Numbered from the stretch's first letter, positions 15,201 through 25,746 are shown. The stretch is DNA of 64,000 nt from Saccoglossus kowalevskii (GCF_000003605.2 NW_003136332.1:412847-476846), one strand, 5' to 3'. Notes: generated by a model from the letters alone, not told the origin. Numbers and translations: made by a program.

Positions 15201-18200
15201 AATTTGAGGAAAATAAGAATTGCGCAAAAAAAAAAAAAAATCTATAGAATGCATAGTTTTGTAAATTTTACGTGTCATCTTTCTACTCAGGTGACCAAAG
15301 TGAGAATGTTGATGATGACGAGGATTCTGTCGAGAGCCAGCCTGAAGTCATGCGTGGAGGGAGCACTACACCAACTGCATCAGCCGAACAGTTAATGGAA
15401 GAGTACCCTCTGTCCCCAAGCACAGCTGATACGTCTTTGGAACAGTTTCCATTGCTAGATCAATTTCCTCTCAACCATGATTTAGATGCCAAGTCGGTAA
15501 TACCATCTCTCAATACAGCTAGACTTGTGGCTAGGATGAGGTAATAAAAATAAACGATTTAATCTCTGACTTCATAATTGGACATACTGTAGGTTATAAA
15601 GTGAATCTTATTTGTTCTGTGTCTGTGTCATTAATTGGTGTAGCTTTTTAGCTCCGCTGTTGACTTTGTCGAGCAGAGCTTATCATATGAGTGATTGTCC
15701 GTCGTCGTCCGGCATCCGTGTCAATGTTTTACTTTTTCAACTTCTTCTTGAAAACTACGAGCCTGAATGCTTTGATACTTGGTGTATATGTCGCTTGGGT
15801 AGACCTCTCTCAGATTTGTTCATTTCATGATCATATCTTCAATTCTCTAATTTTGGTGAATATTTTTGTCATTTTTGGTAAAAAGTGATATTTTTGACTT
15901 CTTGTTAAAAACCACAAGTCCAATTGCTTTGATATTACATATGTATGTACTACATGTGGACCACTCTCAAATTTGTTCATTTCATGATGATATCTTCCAT
16001 TCTCTAATTTTGATGAATATTTTTGTCATTTTTGGTAAAAAGTGGTATTTTCAACTTCTTGTTAAAAACCGCAAGTCCAATTGCTTTGATATTACATATA
16101 TAGGTACTACATGTGGACCTCTCTCAGATTTGTTCATTTTGTAATGATATCATCAATTCTCTAATTTTGGTGAATATTTTTGACATTTTTGGTAAAAAAT
16201 TATATTTTTGACTTCTTGTTAAAAACCGCAAGTCTAATTGCTTTGATATTACATATATAGGTACTACCGGGTACATGTGGACCTCTCTCAGATTTGTTCA
16301 TTTTGTAATGATATCTTTAATTTTCTAATTTTGGTGAATATTTTTGTCATTTTTGGTAAAAAGTGATATTTTCGACTTTTTGTTAAAAACCACAATCATT
16401 TATGGTGAAAAATAATATTTTTGAATTCTTGTTGAAAACAGCGAGTCCCATTGCATTGATACTATGCATATTGTTCATTTTCTAATGATATCTTCTGTTC
16501 TTTAATTGTAATGTGCATTGCTAACAGCGGAGCTATCTCAGTCGAGAGGCTGCTTGTTTGATAGTAGGCATGTGGCTGGTAGTTGGCATGTATAATTTTT
16601 GTCATTGGATTCCCTGATACAGAATTCTTGTGGTGATGTTTCATTTGTTTTGATGACTTTTTTTTGAGTCTAGTTTTTCTTGTATTACATTTAAGATGTT
16701 ATGATTGGGATGAGTTGCAAGTGCTGTAGAAGACCATTTTCAACATATTATTGACAGTACACTTTGAACATTGTGTGGGTTGGTTGTGGACAATCAATAA
16801 GAAACTGATTGGGACCAAATTGGTTTGGCAAACGTTTCAACTTCATTTATAGTCGTCTTGTGCCAGGCACAGCTTTGGAGAGACATACAGTACACAGTGT
16901 TACATGTCACACATTTTATATCTAGACATACAGTACACAGTGTTACATGTCACACATTTTATATCTAGAGACCGAATGATCACAATGAGAAAGCCTGACA
17001 AGGAGGAAGTGAACTCACAGTGGAAGACAATAGGTCCTGATAACTCAATTGTCTCAGCTGATCCTACAGAGGTGCTAGCTGAGTCCGCTTCATCCACTGA
17101 AGGTAAATTCATCTGATGCTTCTTCTTTTTTTCTTTTTTTGTTTTGTTTTGTTTTTTCTTTCACAGTGCATTGACTGAGCCTGGCAAACCTGACCAACCT
17201 TGCCCCTCTACCTCTGGATCTTCTGTATCTTCTTCCAAAAGTAACAGACTTTCAGGTAGAGTTGTACAAATCCAGAAAAATAACAATAATGTCCAATTCT
17301 CCTGTCCCTTAACGATTAACTGAAATTTAATTGATTTGTTAAAGTTGTGTTTTTGTTTCTTCATCTGTCTATCTTGTGTCTCAGCGTCTGTCCACTTTAT
17401 ACGGTTGTCAGCATTGTGCTATGAACACTTAAGAAATCATGCCCAGGCATTTGGTATGAAATACAAGTTTTGACCAGTTTGTGCAATCACATCAGGTGTG
17501 ACCCACATTCAAGGGTCATGGTGTTTTTGCAGCAAAATTTGTAAGCTTGCAATTTGCATCTAGCCATCTACTGTGCATTTTAAGTACATCTAAACATTTG
17601 ACAAAAATAAATGATTTAATCAATCGTGATAAGCCACTGTCAAGCATCATTACGACATCGACTCTATTAGAAACGCATCTCAAAGTGCTTACTAAAGTTG
17701 TACGCTACTGTAATAGTATCATCAGAGATGTCTGCTTCACATACTGTCTTAAGTGTTTTCAGTGCATGTAGCCTTTGATAACTACTAACAAAATAACAAA
17801 TAAAGGGTTTGTACTGTCACTGGATGCAAAGTCGCGATGTGTCCTTGTCTCCAGAGATTGTTATGCAGTGGTTATCTCTGGTTGCTTACTGATGATATTA
17901 GAATGCATGTTTGAGTCGCATAGATGACAATGAGTTTTTGCTTACTACATTCTCCCTGTATTTATCTGTAGTCGCTACCTTTATGTTATGTTTAAACAAA
18001 ATCAGGTTGATACACGTGAAATTAAACGGTTGCACGAGAAGCATGGTTTGAGATGTAGATTTAGAAATAACTTTCTGGTGTTCATGCACTTGATTGCAAT
18101 AATGTATTTTACAATGAACAGTGCTATAATAAAGAAGTAGTAAAAATTAGCATTACAACTTTATTATCTTATTTAAAAGAAAACATGCGAAATCATGCCA

Positions 18201-20462
18201 AATTTAATATTTGCATTTACTGAGTATAGAACAATGGTGTACATTTGTATTGAATTTAAATTCTCATATAATAGAAAAATATTATCTAATTGAAAGCTCG
18301 TTATAAAGTGGAAGACAATTTATAGCCGTATGAAGATTCATATCTACAATAATATGTGACATTGTCTGTGTCACCAAAGCATGATTTACAAATATAAAGA
18401 AATGTTCCATAGAAACCAATGCAAAACAATTTTCATAAAATTCTGACTCTTTCTGAAAAATTCTTGTTGTATATATCTCTGGAACGTTATTATTGAAAAT
18501 GACATTTGTTTTGTTCCAAGCCTTCTTAAACAAATATGAGACTGTTGTGTTTAGTCTGTAGTCATTTCTGGTTGATAATTTATTTGGTTTTAATTAACAC
18601 TAATCCAAGGAATTGGTGACTAGTTGTTATTTTGTGTACTCCTACTGACTCAAAGTTTAAAATGTTGATAATGTGTCTGTCCTCTTTTATTACTGTGTAA
18701 CCATGTCATTGTAAAGTATTGTGATGTTTTGTATTGTTTTACTAAACACAGACATTTCACCAACATCATTTCTTGTGTACACACACTCATCAGCAGATTA
18801 TCATGTTAACACATGCATCATAGATAGGAACACTACCCAAGGCAAAACTTTAATGCAACACTTTTTAATTTTCAAGATAAACGTCATGTTTAAAGATAGC
18901 GCATGTATATAATTAACTGAAGACTACAGACAAGATGACCGTACTCATTTGACTTAGCAACCTTGCTCAACTAAGCTCCCCCCCCCCCCCCCCTAACTTT
19001 CAGGCATTTTCATTTACGTTCGGCTAAGAACCCACTCTTTCCAAAATGCCCTAACTTGGTTTTGAGCATTGTTTGAATTTTCCTAATACCGATAATCAAA
19101 TTTATATCCATAATAATGCCTTTCAGTCTTGTGAAATAACTACTCTGTTACAGTAGAATATACAGTAGTGTTCTAATCGAGATTATTTTGACGTAATTAA
19201 TTAAGCACGCTTTTGAAAACTGGTTAAAAAACATTCAGAAAAAATGCTAACCAACGATTGGACAAGAAAAGCGCTAACCTTTTGAGTTTAATGAATGTAT
19301 CACACAATACTTGCCTGTCAATCAGAGTTCAGTTAACAAAGATGAAGCTGTGGTGATCTGGAACACAACTGACAAGTACATCACAGTACATAGTCAAATC
19401 ATTAAGAGAAAAGTATATGGACCACAAAGCATACTACCATGAAGTGATGTCAGGTGTTTGAATAGGGCAGTCACATCCTACTTCACATGTTATGTTATAT
19501 GTATGTATCTGTGTTGTTACATGTTTGTGTCTTTGGCTCATACTTGTCTAGTTTCCTGGACTCCTGGTTTAACTATCTATAGTAATACAACATGCAGTGA
19601 TGATAGAAGGATTTCCTCATATTTAGGGGCGACAGGCAGCCTTTCTGATGTTAGTGGTGAGAGGGCACCATCTGACCTGAGAACCAGGGATCCATCACCT
19701 CCTCCTCCTGTGGCTGTTACAAGAAAGAAGACGTCAGGATCAAGTCGTAGTACTAATTCTCGTAAGTGGAAAAATATCCAGTGACACACATACATACATA
19801 CAAATACGTGCCACTACATGTAGTTTGTTTTTACCAAAAAAATCACTGAAGTGGGGGTCAGATAGATGTCACATTCACGTTAGATTCATCTCCTGGGCTC
19901 AGTTGTATATTGTGAAAATTCAATTTATGAACTACACCACAAAAACTGTATGTCATCTGTTATTACAGTTTTATAGAACAATACTCGTACTACCTAAAAT
20001 TTGTAACTGTGAATAGTTTTAATCCTATGCACCTAAACACACTTCATGTACTACAGAGTTGACATTGAGTCACATAGTGAGTGTGAAACAATAAGAATGC
20101 TTTATTTCTGCTCATGTATTGCCAATTGGGAAGTAGTTTATGTCATTGTTGTAGCATTTTTAAGGGGATGAGTCTAAACAGATCAACGTGAATTTGACAT
20201 GAATCCTTCATTAACTTAACCACCTTAACCTTTCACATAATAAATTTGCATAATGTTTTTTTCTTCAAAATTTTGATTAAAACCTTTTGGCAATATGAAT
20301 AAATCACTAAAAAATCTAATTACATTCATTAGAAATTACTGAATAGATGTTATACTGTTGTATCTTGTTTTATTTTCAGAATCATCTAGCATTCCTAGCA
20401 GCCAGGATGTTTTTGGTTTATTTGAAGATGATAAGGACAAAGATCAACAATCCATCTGTTGA
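1483..20462 (+). CDS. TRIM37: TRIM37 E3 ubiquitin ligase, 5'-partial, 19 exons per transcript visible
   Basis: TRIM37 is a RING/B-box/coiled-coil ubiquitin ligase with a MATH (TRAF) domain. In vertebrates it acts at centrosomes, peroxisomes and chromatin. Exons by GT-AG rule and unbroken phase: 1483-1602, 3192-3279, 3778-3900, 5146-5269, 6585-6777, 7251-7301, 7576-7657, 8011-8087, 8629-8917, 9582-9630, 9977-10137, 12565-12671, 13333-13583, 14021-14191, 14507-14818, 15291-15540, then either 16969-17102 or 17167-17255, then 19627-19761 and 20380-20462 (TGA stop). The visible part codes for 932 residues with the first cassette and 917 with the second. About 55 N-terminal residues (RING) are missing, so the full length is close to the roughly 964 of human TRIM37. 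The B-box, coiled coil and MATH domain match the human protein nearly residue for residue. The tail after the MATH domain is divergent. Confidence 0.96.
3771..3780 (+). promoter_or_regulatory. TRIM37: NAGNAG tandem 3' splice site in the B-box
   Basis: The acceptor reads TTAGCAG, so splicing may occur after TAG (exon from 3775) or after CAG (exon from 3778). The outcomes differ by one glutamine between the GGL and HSGH halves of the B-box. Using CAG reproduces the residue spacing of the human protein, so I took 3778 as the main start. Confidence 0.6.
3778..6777 (+). CDS. TRIM37: TRIM37 exons: coiled coil
   Basis: Three exons (3778-3900, 5146-5269, 6585-6777) encode the long helical segment that dimerises TRIM proteins. 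Recognisable blocks are [64 protein letters not shown] and [15 protein letters not shown], all nearly identical to vertebrate TRIM37. Phases run 0, then 1, then 2 without a break. The introns between these exons carry two copies of a foldback repeat (3950-4330 and 5936-6310) and a MITE (5728-5935). Confidence 0.95.
3950..4330. repeat. Interspersed foldback repeat, copy A
   Basis: This stretch is clearly related to 5936-6310. Shared blocks include TATGAGGTTATTAC, AGTATGCACAAAGACAGTAC, AAAAGTTTAGAACAGATT, GATGAAAATACCCATT and GGTGACAGATGTA, in the same order. It sits in the intron between TRIM37 exons 3778-3900 and 5146-5269. The internal inverted repeat seen in copy B is worn down here. No coding content is recognised. 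It is probably a small non-autonomous mobile element. Confidence 0.7.
5270..5727 (+). other. TRIM37: TRIM37 intron, no feature seen
   Basis: Sequence between the 5269 donor and the MITE at 5728. Short open frames are present but none resembles a known exon. I see nothing further here. Confidence 0.5.
5728..5935. mobile_element. TA-flanked MITE with CTGTAAAA termini
   Basis: The two ends are inverted: the left starts CTGTAAAAGGGGTAATTATT and the right, read on the minus strand, starts CTGTAAAATGACTAATTTT. Both continue into TCACTGGGTTT. The element is flanked by TA on both sides (5726-5727 and 5936-5937), as for Tc1/mariner-type insertions. It has no coding capacity. It abuts repeat copy B at 5936. 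Degenerate relatives seem to start near 1649, 13611 and 46161. Confidence 0.75.
5936..6310. repeat. Interspersed foldback repeat, copy B
   Basis: Second copy of the repeat at 3950-4330. Its first ~115 bases form an imperfect foldback: TTATTACAAGGATACC and AGTATGCA near 5942-5970 pair with TGCATACTTTTAGGGATCC and TCGTAATAA near 6037-6066, with GACAGTAC and GTACTGTC inside. The rest parallels copy A up to GGTGACAGATGTACAATAAT. No coding content. Confidence 0.7.
7251..8917 (+). CDS. TRIM37: TRIM37 exons: MATH/TRAF domain
   Basis: Five exons (7251-7301, 7576-7657, 8011-8087, 8629-8917, led in by the end of 6585-6777) encode the MATH domain, the substrate- and partner-binding part of TRIM37. Landmarks are [85 protein letters not shown] and [13 protein letters not shown]. 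The small exon 7251-7301 ([12 protein letters not shown]) is more divergent, as it is between animal groups. All donors are GTAAG or GTGAG types. Confidence 0.95.
9582..15540 (+). CDS. TRIM37: TRIM37 exons: acidic and serine-rich tail
   Basis: Seven exons follow the MATH domain. 9582-9630 gives [16 protein letters not shown], matching the human RLTIELSRTQKS. 12565-12671 is very acidic ([15 protein letters not shown]) and ends DVDEETM, which joins SGDNDVE in 13333-13583; human TRIM37 has DIDEETMSGENDVE at the same place, which fixes the frame. 13333-13583 also holds [15 protein letters not shown], similar to the human LLDLKDRSS block. 14021-14191, 14507-14818 and 15291-15540 are low-complexity, with little similarity to vertebrates. 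Phases join without a break, ending in phase 2 (ATG AG) at 15540. Confidence 0.88.
10449..11903 (+). mobile_element. Hairpin-ended tandem-core element, family 1, copy 1 (pearl/HINE-like)
   Basis: The left end is a 35-nt hairpin (10450-10484): 10-bp outer stem AGTCCCCGTT, 5-bp inner stem CGGAC/GTCCG, loop GCA and a 2-nt bulge. After it come GTCCG-rich bases and a tandem core of about 324-bp units (for example GATAGCCGAATAGCGGCC at 10627 and 10951), interrupted by the gap 11108-11657. The right end has the subterminal inverted repeat AACGGGGAC (11874-11882) and a second stem GTCATTG-A-CAATGAC (11885-11899). This layout resembles non-autonomous Helentrons (HINE/pearl). The family name is inference. 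It lies in the TRIM37 intron 10138-12564 and codes for nothing. Confidence 0.75.
11108..11657. other. Assembly gap (550 N)
   Basis: Run of N inside the tandem core of the element at 10449-11903. The array probably could not be assembled through, so the true unit number is unknown. Open frames running through it are meaningless. Confidence 0.99.
15649..16557 (+). mobile_element. Hairpin-ended tandem-core element, family 2, copy 1
   Basis: Starts with a hairpin (15650-15680): AGCTCCGC pairs with GCAGAGCT around an inner TTGAC-TTT-GTCGA stem. This is followed by TGTCCGTCGTCGTCCG and then about four units of a 157-bp tandem repeat (ACCTCTCTCAGATTTG starts at 15803, 15960, 16117 and 16281). The right end has AACAGCGGAGCT (16523-16534), the inverted match of the left end, then CTCAGTCGAGAGGCTGCTTG. 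It lies in the TRIM37 intron between 15540 and 16969. The layout is the same as in family 1. Confidence 0.8.
16881..16966 (+). repeat. TRIM37: Exact 43-bp tandem duplication at a 3' splice site
   Basis: Copies 16881-16923 and 16924-16966 are identical; each begins AGACATACAGTACACAG and ends TTTTATATCT. Each is followed by AG, so each ends in the same acceptor TATATCTAG. The second makes the 3' splice site of the TRIM37 exon starting at 16969. Using the first would add 43 nt and meet an in-frame TAG at the end of the second copy. The perfect identity suggests a very recent duplication. Confidence 0.9.
16969..17102 (+). CDS. TRIM37: TRIM37 alternative cassette exon, form 1
   Basis: Exon of 134 nt entered in phase 2 and left in phase 1 at a GTAAAT donor. 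It encodes [15 protein letters not shown] and a Ser/Ala/Glu-rich end ([11 protein letters not shown]). It fits in frame between exon 15291-15540 (ends phase 2) and exon 19627-19761 (enters phase 1). Joining it to the next cassette (17167-17255) gives a stop at the third codon. I predict the two cassettes are mutually exclusive. No domain is recognised. Its acceptor is weak in pyrimidines compared with the next cassette's. Confidence 0.72.
17167..17255 (+). CDS. TRIM37: TRIM37 alternative cassette exon, form 2
   Basis: Exon of 89 nt with a very long pyrimidine tract before its CAG acceptor (about 17118-17163) and a GTAGAG donor. Like the preceding cassette it is entered in phase 2 and left in phase 1. 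It encodes [19 protein letters not shown] and a short Ser-rich end. Only phase-2 entry keeps it open. It is 64 nt from the preceding cassette, short enough for steric exclusion. A faint match (MITMRKPD against ALTEPGKPD) could mean an old exon duplication but may be chance. Confidence 0.68.
17256..19626 (+). other. TRIM37: TRIM37 intron with poly(C) run
   Basis: No coding sequence recognised. It includes a run of 16 C (18978-18993). Short open frames on both strands (for example 17547-17771 and 18282-18533) lack any family resemblance and proper splice context. Confidence 0.6.
19627..20462 (+). CDS. TRIM37: TRIM37 last two exons and stop
   Basis: Exon 19627-19761 enters in phase 1 (the other two frames stop early) and encodes [20 protein letters not shown], a proline run and a basic [10 protein letters not shown] segment. 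It leaves in phase 1 at GTAAGT. The final exon 20380-20462 encodes [20 protein letters not shown] and ends in SIC before TGA at 20460-20462. The C-terminus does not resemble the vertebrate end and is supported by frame and splice sites rather than homology. Confidence 0.75.
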
Positions 20463-20576
20463 TAGTATACTATGCTGTACCTGTACACCAGAGATTTTGT
20501 TTCTGATGTTTAGAACTTGTGACTTTAATAATAAGAAATTGTTATATAGTATATTATTATATAACATTTTCTGATG

Positions 20577-20815
20577 GGTTGGAAACGAACACTATGGCTA
20601 AATAACGCTAATTTGAGTACATCGTCAATTGGCAGACTTGGCTTTCGGTAATTCGTCAGGCATAACTCTGGTGAGTTGGCAGCAAAGACTGGCTACACTG
20701 TGCTACCATACTTCATATTAGTGATACATCGTCAGTTGACAGATTTGGTTTTGGACAATTTGACTAGCATAAGTCATTGGCAACGAACACTATGGCTACA
20801 CTCGCATCACTTCAC
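20577..20815 (+). repeat. Degenerate tandem repeat, period ~108 bp
   Basis: CATCGTCAATTGGCAGACTT near 20620 recurs as CATCGTCAGTTGACAGATTT near 20728, and AACGAACACTATGGCTA occurs near 20584 and 20782. Two to three diverged units. It lies just after the TRIM37 stop, so it is probably in the 3' UTR. Confidence 0.5.
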
Positions 20816-22258
20816 TAAAAATAGTGTCATTGCATGGTTTGTTTTTCTTTGCATATAGTTCAAACATGAAATGATTACATTTTAACACATATGTTAACTA
20901 CATGCACCCCAGTCAAGCGATTTCATCTCTATAATTGTAATTTAAAATCAGTATTCCACAACATAAAACAAAATTTTAAAAATTAAAAATGTAATTAAAT
21001 GATTTTTGTACCCAGACGATGAATATATAGTTAATTGATGATACGATTGCAAAAGCTGACTGGCAGTGTGCCCTCTGTGCTGCGAGTCAATTTATGAAAA
21101 CTATGAAATATATGAAAACTACCACTGAGGGTGCACTTCAAAGTGTTATCACAAGGGGTTTTGCAAGCATGTGATGAAGAATGCTGAAGAATGAATTGAT
21201 ATTGAGTTCTCCTTCTGAACTGATAATAAACATAAAAATTATGTCAAAAGTGTATCTCACTTGACCAAGGTGGAGAGCAAAGGAAATTTGTGCATCCAAC
21301 CTCTCAATTTTGCATGTTTTGCATCGCTATTGTATTATTTTATCTCTGTGTTGTCAAGCAGTTGCGACAAATTTGTCATATATGGTTTCGTTTTCCCTCA
21401 TGGTGCTTTGCCAAAGGTGGTGGGGAAAAAATCTACCTTTTGTGACCACACCAGTAATGATGTCTTGGTTCACATCAACTGCTACATGATATATATGCTT
21501 GCATGTTATTTACCATACTCACTTGCATTTATGAATATATTAATATAAGTTATTCAAAAATACTTGTATGGAGTTTGGTGACAGAATTTGTTTGTTTAGC
21601 CCATCTAATATCAACTTTAGTTGCAATGATTGTTTTTAATGTTTTAAAGTAAATCAATCAATGATAAATGAATGCGTAAACATTTACTGGACTGAACACT
21701 TGCAGTCAGGTTGAGGTTTTTATACCATGTATTTGACGTTATGATAGTTCATTTTAGATAATATAAGACGTGATCCATCATAATGGATGTGCATTATTTT
21801 TATTTGCAGTAAAACCAAAATTACAGAAATTTCAATTTCTCTAGTTTTTGCTACCGAAGATTCACATTCTGTTATACTTGATTACCGGGTACATGTAATT
21901 TTGACTTTGTATGGTAAATAACTGGCAAGCATACTTATACAACTCGTTCAACTGATGCTTCAATACTCTTTTTGTATATATATTTCAATTGTTAATTATG
22001 TACATTCGTAATAATGTTATTGTAAAATAAGTGAAAGTTGTAATTATTTCAGGAGGGCAACTGCAAAACCGATGTAAAAAAAAAATTGTCTGGCATTTCT
22101 TTCATTCACCTTTTCAAATGAAGTGAAAGAGATGCCATATTACTACCGAGGTACCAACCCTTAAAATTTAGTGTTGAGTCCTTTATGTATCTAGCCGAGA
22201 ATCTATGTAGCGTTCCATTAACGTCTAGGTATATAGGTAGGTCATTTATTGACTGGAG

Positions 22259-22445
22259 ATTTGATTGGTTGAATGAAATTCCATCAACTATGCCTAGAAA
22301 CAGTGCTAGTAATATCTCATCATGGTCAGCTAATAACTGTGAATTTGATTGGTTGAATGAAAGTGCCATCAACTATCCCTAGGTGTCTTCACGGTCAGCT
22401 ATTGACTAGATTTGATTGATTTAATACAAATTCTGTCGACTATAT
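22259..22445 (+). repeat. Degenerate tandem repeat, period ~70-83 bp
   Basis: ATTTGATTGGTTGAATGAAA occurs at about 22259 and 22342, and a decayed third copy (ATTTGATTGATTTAATACAA) near 22409. Each is followed by a variant of CCATCAACTAT, and GGTCAGCTA recurs between them. No coding meaning. Confidence 0.55.
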
Positions 22446-22909
22446 AAAGCATAGTCAAAAATCTGGAATTGACGTGATTATTCAAACTGTTGAGTGAACA
22501 CCACTTCTGACAACCATTGTGTGTGACGTTTGCATATATGTACTGGTACATGTAGCTAGGCATCATGAGTGGAACACTGCATAGATTCTTGGCTTGGCTA
22601 TCACATATCTGGTGCACCTGTGTACAGAATGAGGTAGTTGTACATGTTCACTTGCATTTGCTAATTTTGTAATATAGTGGTTCTATCGTATATGAACTAA
22701 TGCTGTGTGGTATATATATATATATTTTCTCTTAAGCCTTTGGTTTGAATAAAAGAATATAATCTTTAAAGACTGTGTGCATTATCAATGACTGAATACC
22801 CATGTCATTTTGGTGTCTTGTCAGACATTTTCTTTCATCAAATGTACATAATCATGAACTCTAGCAAAAGGAGTGCGTATAAGTGCACATAAACCCACAC
22901 TTGCATTTA

Positions 22910-23064
22910 AGAAAGAGTTCCTTTTGTACCCCCATCCTTACCCTCCATCACTCCCCATTTAATTGTACATGCCCCTTCTAAGGACATCTATAGTTATCTA
23001 GAGGGGGCATATACAAATGAATTTGGTCACTTGGTGTTAGGGGGGTACAAAAGGAACTCTTTCC
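22910..23064. mobile_element. 155-bp MITE with 23-bp perfect TIRs and 8-bp target duplication
   Basis: Arms 22911-22933 and 23041-23063 are exact inverted repeats, beginning GAAAGAGTTCCTTTTGTACC on the left. The element is flanked by the direct repeat TGCATTTA at 22902-22909 and 23065-23072. An 8-bp duplication is typical of hAT elements and some other superfamilies, but the duplicated sequence does not fit the usual hAT preference, so the superfamily is left open. Intact arms suggest a recent insertion. Confidence 0.85.
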
Positions 23065-25746
23065 TGCATTTATTGTATTTTGACCACAGATGTGCATGCG
23101 CGGGAATTGAGTCACAAGCGATAATACACGATAAGAAAATGACATGCTATGGCCATCTGACGCATGCGCAACATGTGTTAACTAAAATAATAACATTTCA
23201 TACATCTAATGGCAAGTCTGTTTCGTCCTATTTCAATTTGCCTTTCCTCAGCAGTGTGATAGTTTAACAAGCTCTGTGCATAACAATCAAAGGTTTGTTT
23301 ATCAAATATTTGTGTAGCTCGCATTAGATAGAATCTGCCATGCTCTTCATTGTTTATTTCAGAGTTTTTACTTGCTTATTTGAAAAATAAACCTATTTAA
23401 CATTAGTGCTATCGATATATAGAACTGAACACTTTCCAATATGATTATGAACCTCCAGCAAAAACATTTCTGTATTAAAGTAAAAAGATTGTTTGTAATG
23501 AGATTATTCAAAACTTTGGAATACCAAATATTACCCTCATTTTACCATAGATGGTGCTTTTAAACTCACTCAGTGATCATTGGGGGGGGGGGGCTGACAT
23601 ACAGAAGCTAGTTTCTCAGTAGATACTTCGCCATTGCAACAGAGTCCCAATTTATTTTTGTGATAAATGACATTTATTGCACTACATAAATAATAAAAAT
23701 GTAGGAGTAGTGACAAAATGAAACACAGTAATACAAAATAGTTTAAGCCAACAACTTGTTCTGCATGCCAGTAATGAACATGGGACAAAGAAAATCTTCC
23801 TACAGCACTGTTTTTCATAATGCACGAAAAAAGAGGTAAATTCGTAGAAAATATTAAAACATGTTTCTAAAGTCAATTGAATACATGCATTTTGTTGAAA
23901 ATATGTAAAAGAAAATGAGGATAAAATAAGGTTTTATTTACAGAAAATGCATAAAATAATTTGGCAATTCAGGTGTACAGAAGGATTGAAAACAAATTAC
24001 GCATACTACTGAATCACCATCTAACAGATCACAATAACCATGGCAACAACATTATCAGTCTAATGCTATATTCAAAAAACCATAGAAATATTTTCACAAC
24101 TTATTCTACTTACACATTTAAGGTATTTTTTCGAAAGGACATCTCCATAATTAACTGAGGGAGCCCATTTGTATTCAGAAATGAACGTCCTATGAAATAT
24201 TAACATTACAATGGACAAGTGAATATTGGTTTTCCGTAGATACATCCTTTCAGAAGCATTTTTAAGTCATAATTTTTCAAATGTGCAATCACCACCAATC
24301 ATGTAATAAAATGGTTTTGGGTTAGAATACTAAAATACTGACACTAACCACAATACCTGCTGAATATTGGAAAATCCAAATTTGAACGTATTTCAATACT
24401 GTGCTATATATAGCACAAATCTTGCAGTATGAATACAAGGTTTTACTATTACACAAATAAAGTTGTATAACTGTTAAATACAATACAAACTAGTTCTGCA
24501 AGGAAAGTGAATTTATTCATATCTCCCAGCAACACTTGGTGTTGACATCTTTTCAAATTTTATTTTAATGTTAGTTTTAGACAAAACAGATGTAATCTGA
24601 ATTGACTGTGTGATTTTAATCAAAGGATTTGAAGATTTTGATTATTAGTTATGATGAGAATGATATTCACAGGAAAGGAGACAAAAATACAAGATTCAGA
24701 AATATCCCGAGAAATAAAAAAAAAAAGAAAGCAAATGACATTACTTGCTACTGTACATGCTGGTAAATGATAATATTGCTTCAACAATTCACAGTAGACA
24801 CGTTAAGTACAAGAAATATAATGGGATAAATGGTTAATTAAATAAAGGCATAGTAGAAGTTGATTGTAATTCCGTACAGAAAACAGTACATTCCTAGTGT
24901 CGTCAGTAATGTTCAAATACCAAATCAGGTGAAAACAAATATTCAAGAATTGAAATACACATTAAATAATTGACACTAACCCGGGAAGGAGCCCCCTACC
25001 ATGCATGTCAATAATCTGACATCCTTCTAGCAATATGGATTTTTCGATGTATATCAAAGAACACATTTTCAAATGTGCTTCATGACACCTCTAGAGGGCA
25101 CTATACATACAAGGGGGATGTATTTGAATATTAAAATTTTCCTAAGCATTAACATAATTATTTCCATGTGTGTGGAGAAAGTGGTTCACACACACAATTG
25201 CGATTAAAATAACTGTGTATATGAATACAAAAACAATTAAATTAAAGTCATAACAGTTTTCTAAAACTTGTGAACATTACTAAAACTAATCTAATTGGTA
25301 AAAAAAAATAACTCGGTTCAGCTGTATCAGACCCTGAAAGTAGTAATATCACATTGGTATCAGAGCTCGCATGTCAAATACAAAAAGATAGTCTCTTTTT
25401 GTTGTTTGTTCTTTAAAACCTTTTGGAAATCAGGAAAAGAAACAATCTTTATTGAAAACTTAAAAACCATGCGCAGGAAAAAAGTGAAATTTTGCATATC
25501 ACTTTTGAAGTTCTGCTGTAAAAGCAACACTATTTTATGGAGAAAATCCACTTGTATGTTTATTCAACACTTTTAAAAATTCATTCAGTTAAAAAGCAGA
25601 GAAATACTCAAAAATGAATATGTCGTTTTGACCCACGAGCTGTGACACAATATAGTAGAAATACATGTAATCAAACTATAGTTTTAAAAAAAAATTAATA
25701 TACAGTAATTTTAATATTAAGACATTTTTTTTTAAATCTCTTCTGA

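Larger units (their letters stand above)
20463..25746. other. Convergent 3' region between TRIM37 and FLOT2
   Basis: Both genes end toward this stretch, so it should hold both 3' UTRs. AATAAA signals suitable for TRIM37 occur at 21225-21230 and 22748-22753. For FLOT2 (minus strand) the nearest is at 25559-25564. Which are used cannot be told from sequence. Also present are a MITE (22910-23064), two degenerate tandem repeats, a run of 12 G (23582-23593) and (TA)n near 22711. No coding gene is recognised. Confidence 0.6.

Noticed and set aside
15272-15395. Second reading frame over the same TRIM37 exon
   Set aside because: It is a shadow frame; only the frame beginning [12 protein letters not shown] joins in phase with exon 14507-14818 and continues the acidic/serine-rich tail.
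15291-15540. An alternative donor inside TRIM37 exon 15291-15540 (TCG followed by GTAATA)
   Set aside because: It would leave in phase 0, which neither following cassette accepts; the terminal AG/GTAATA donor fits both.
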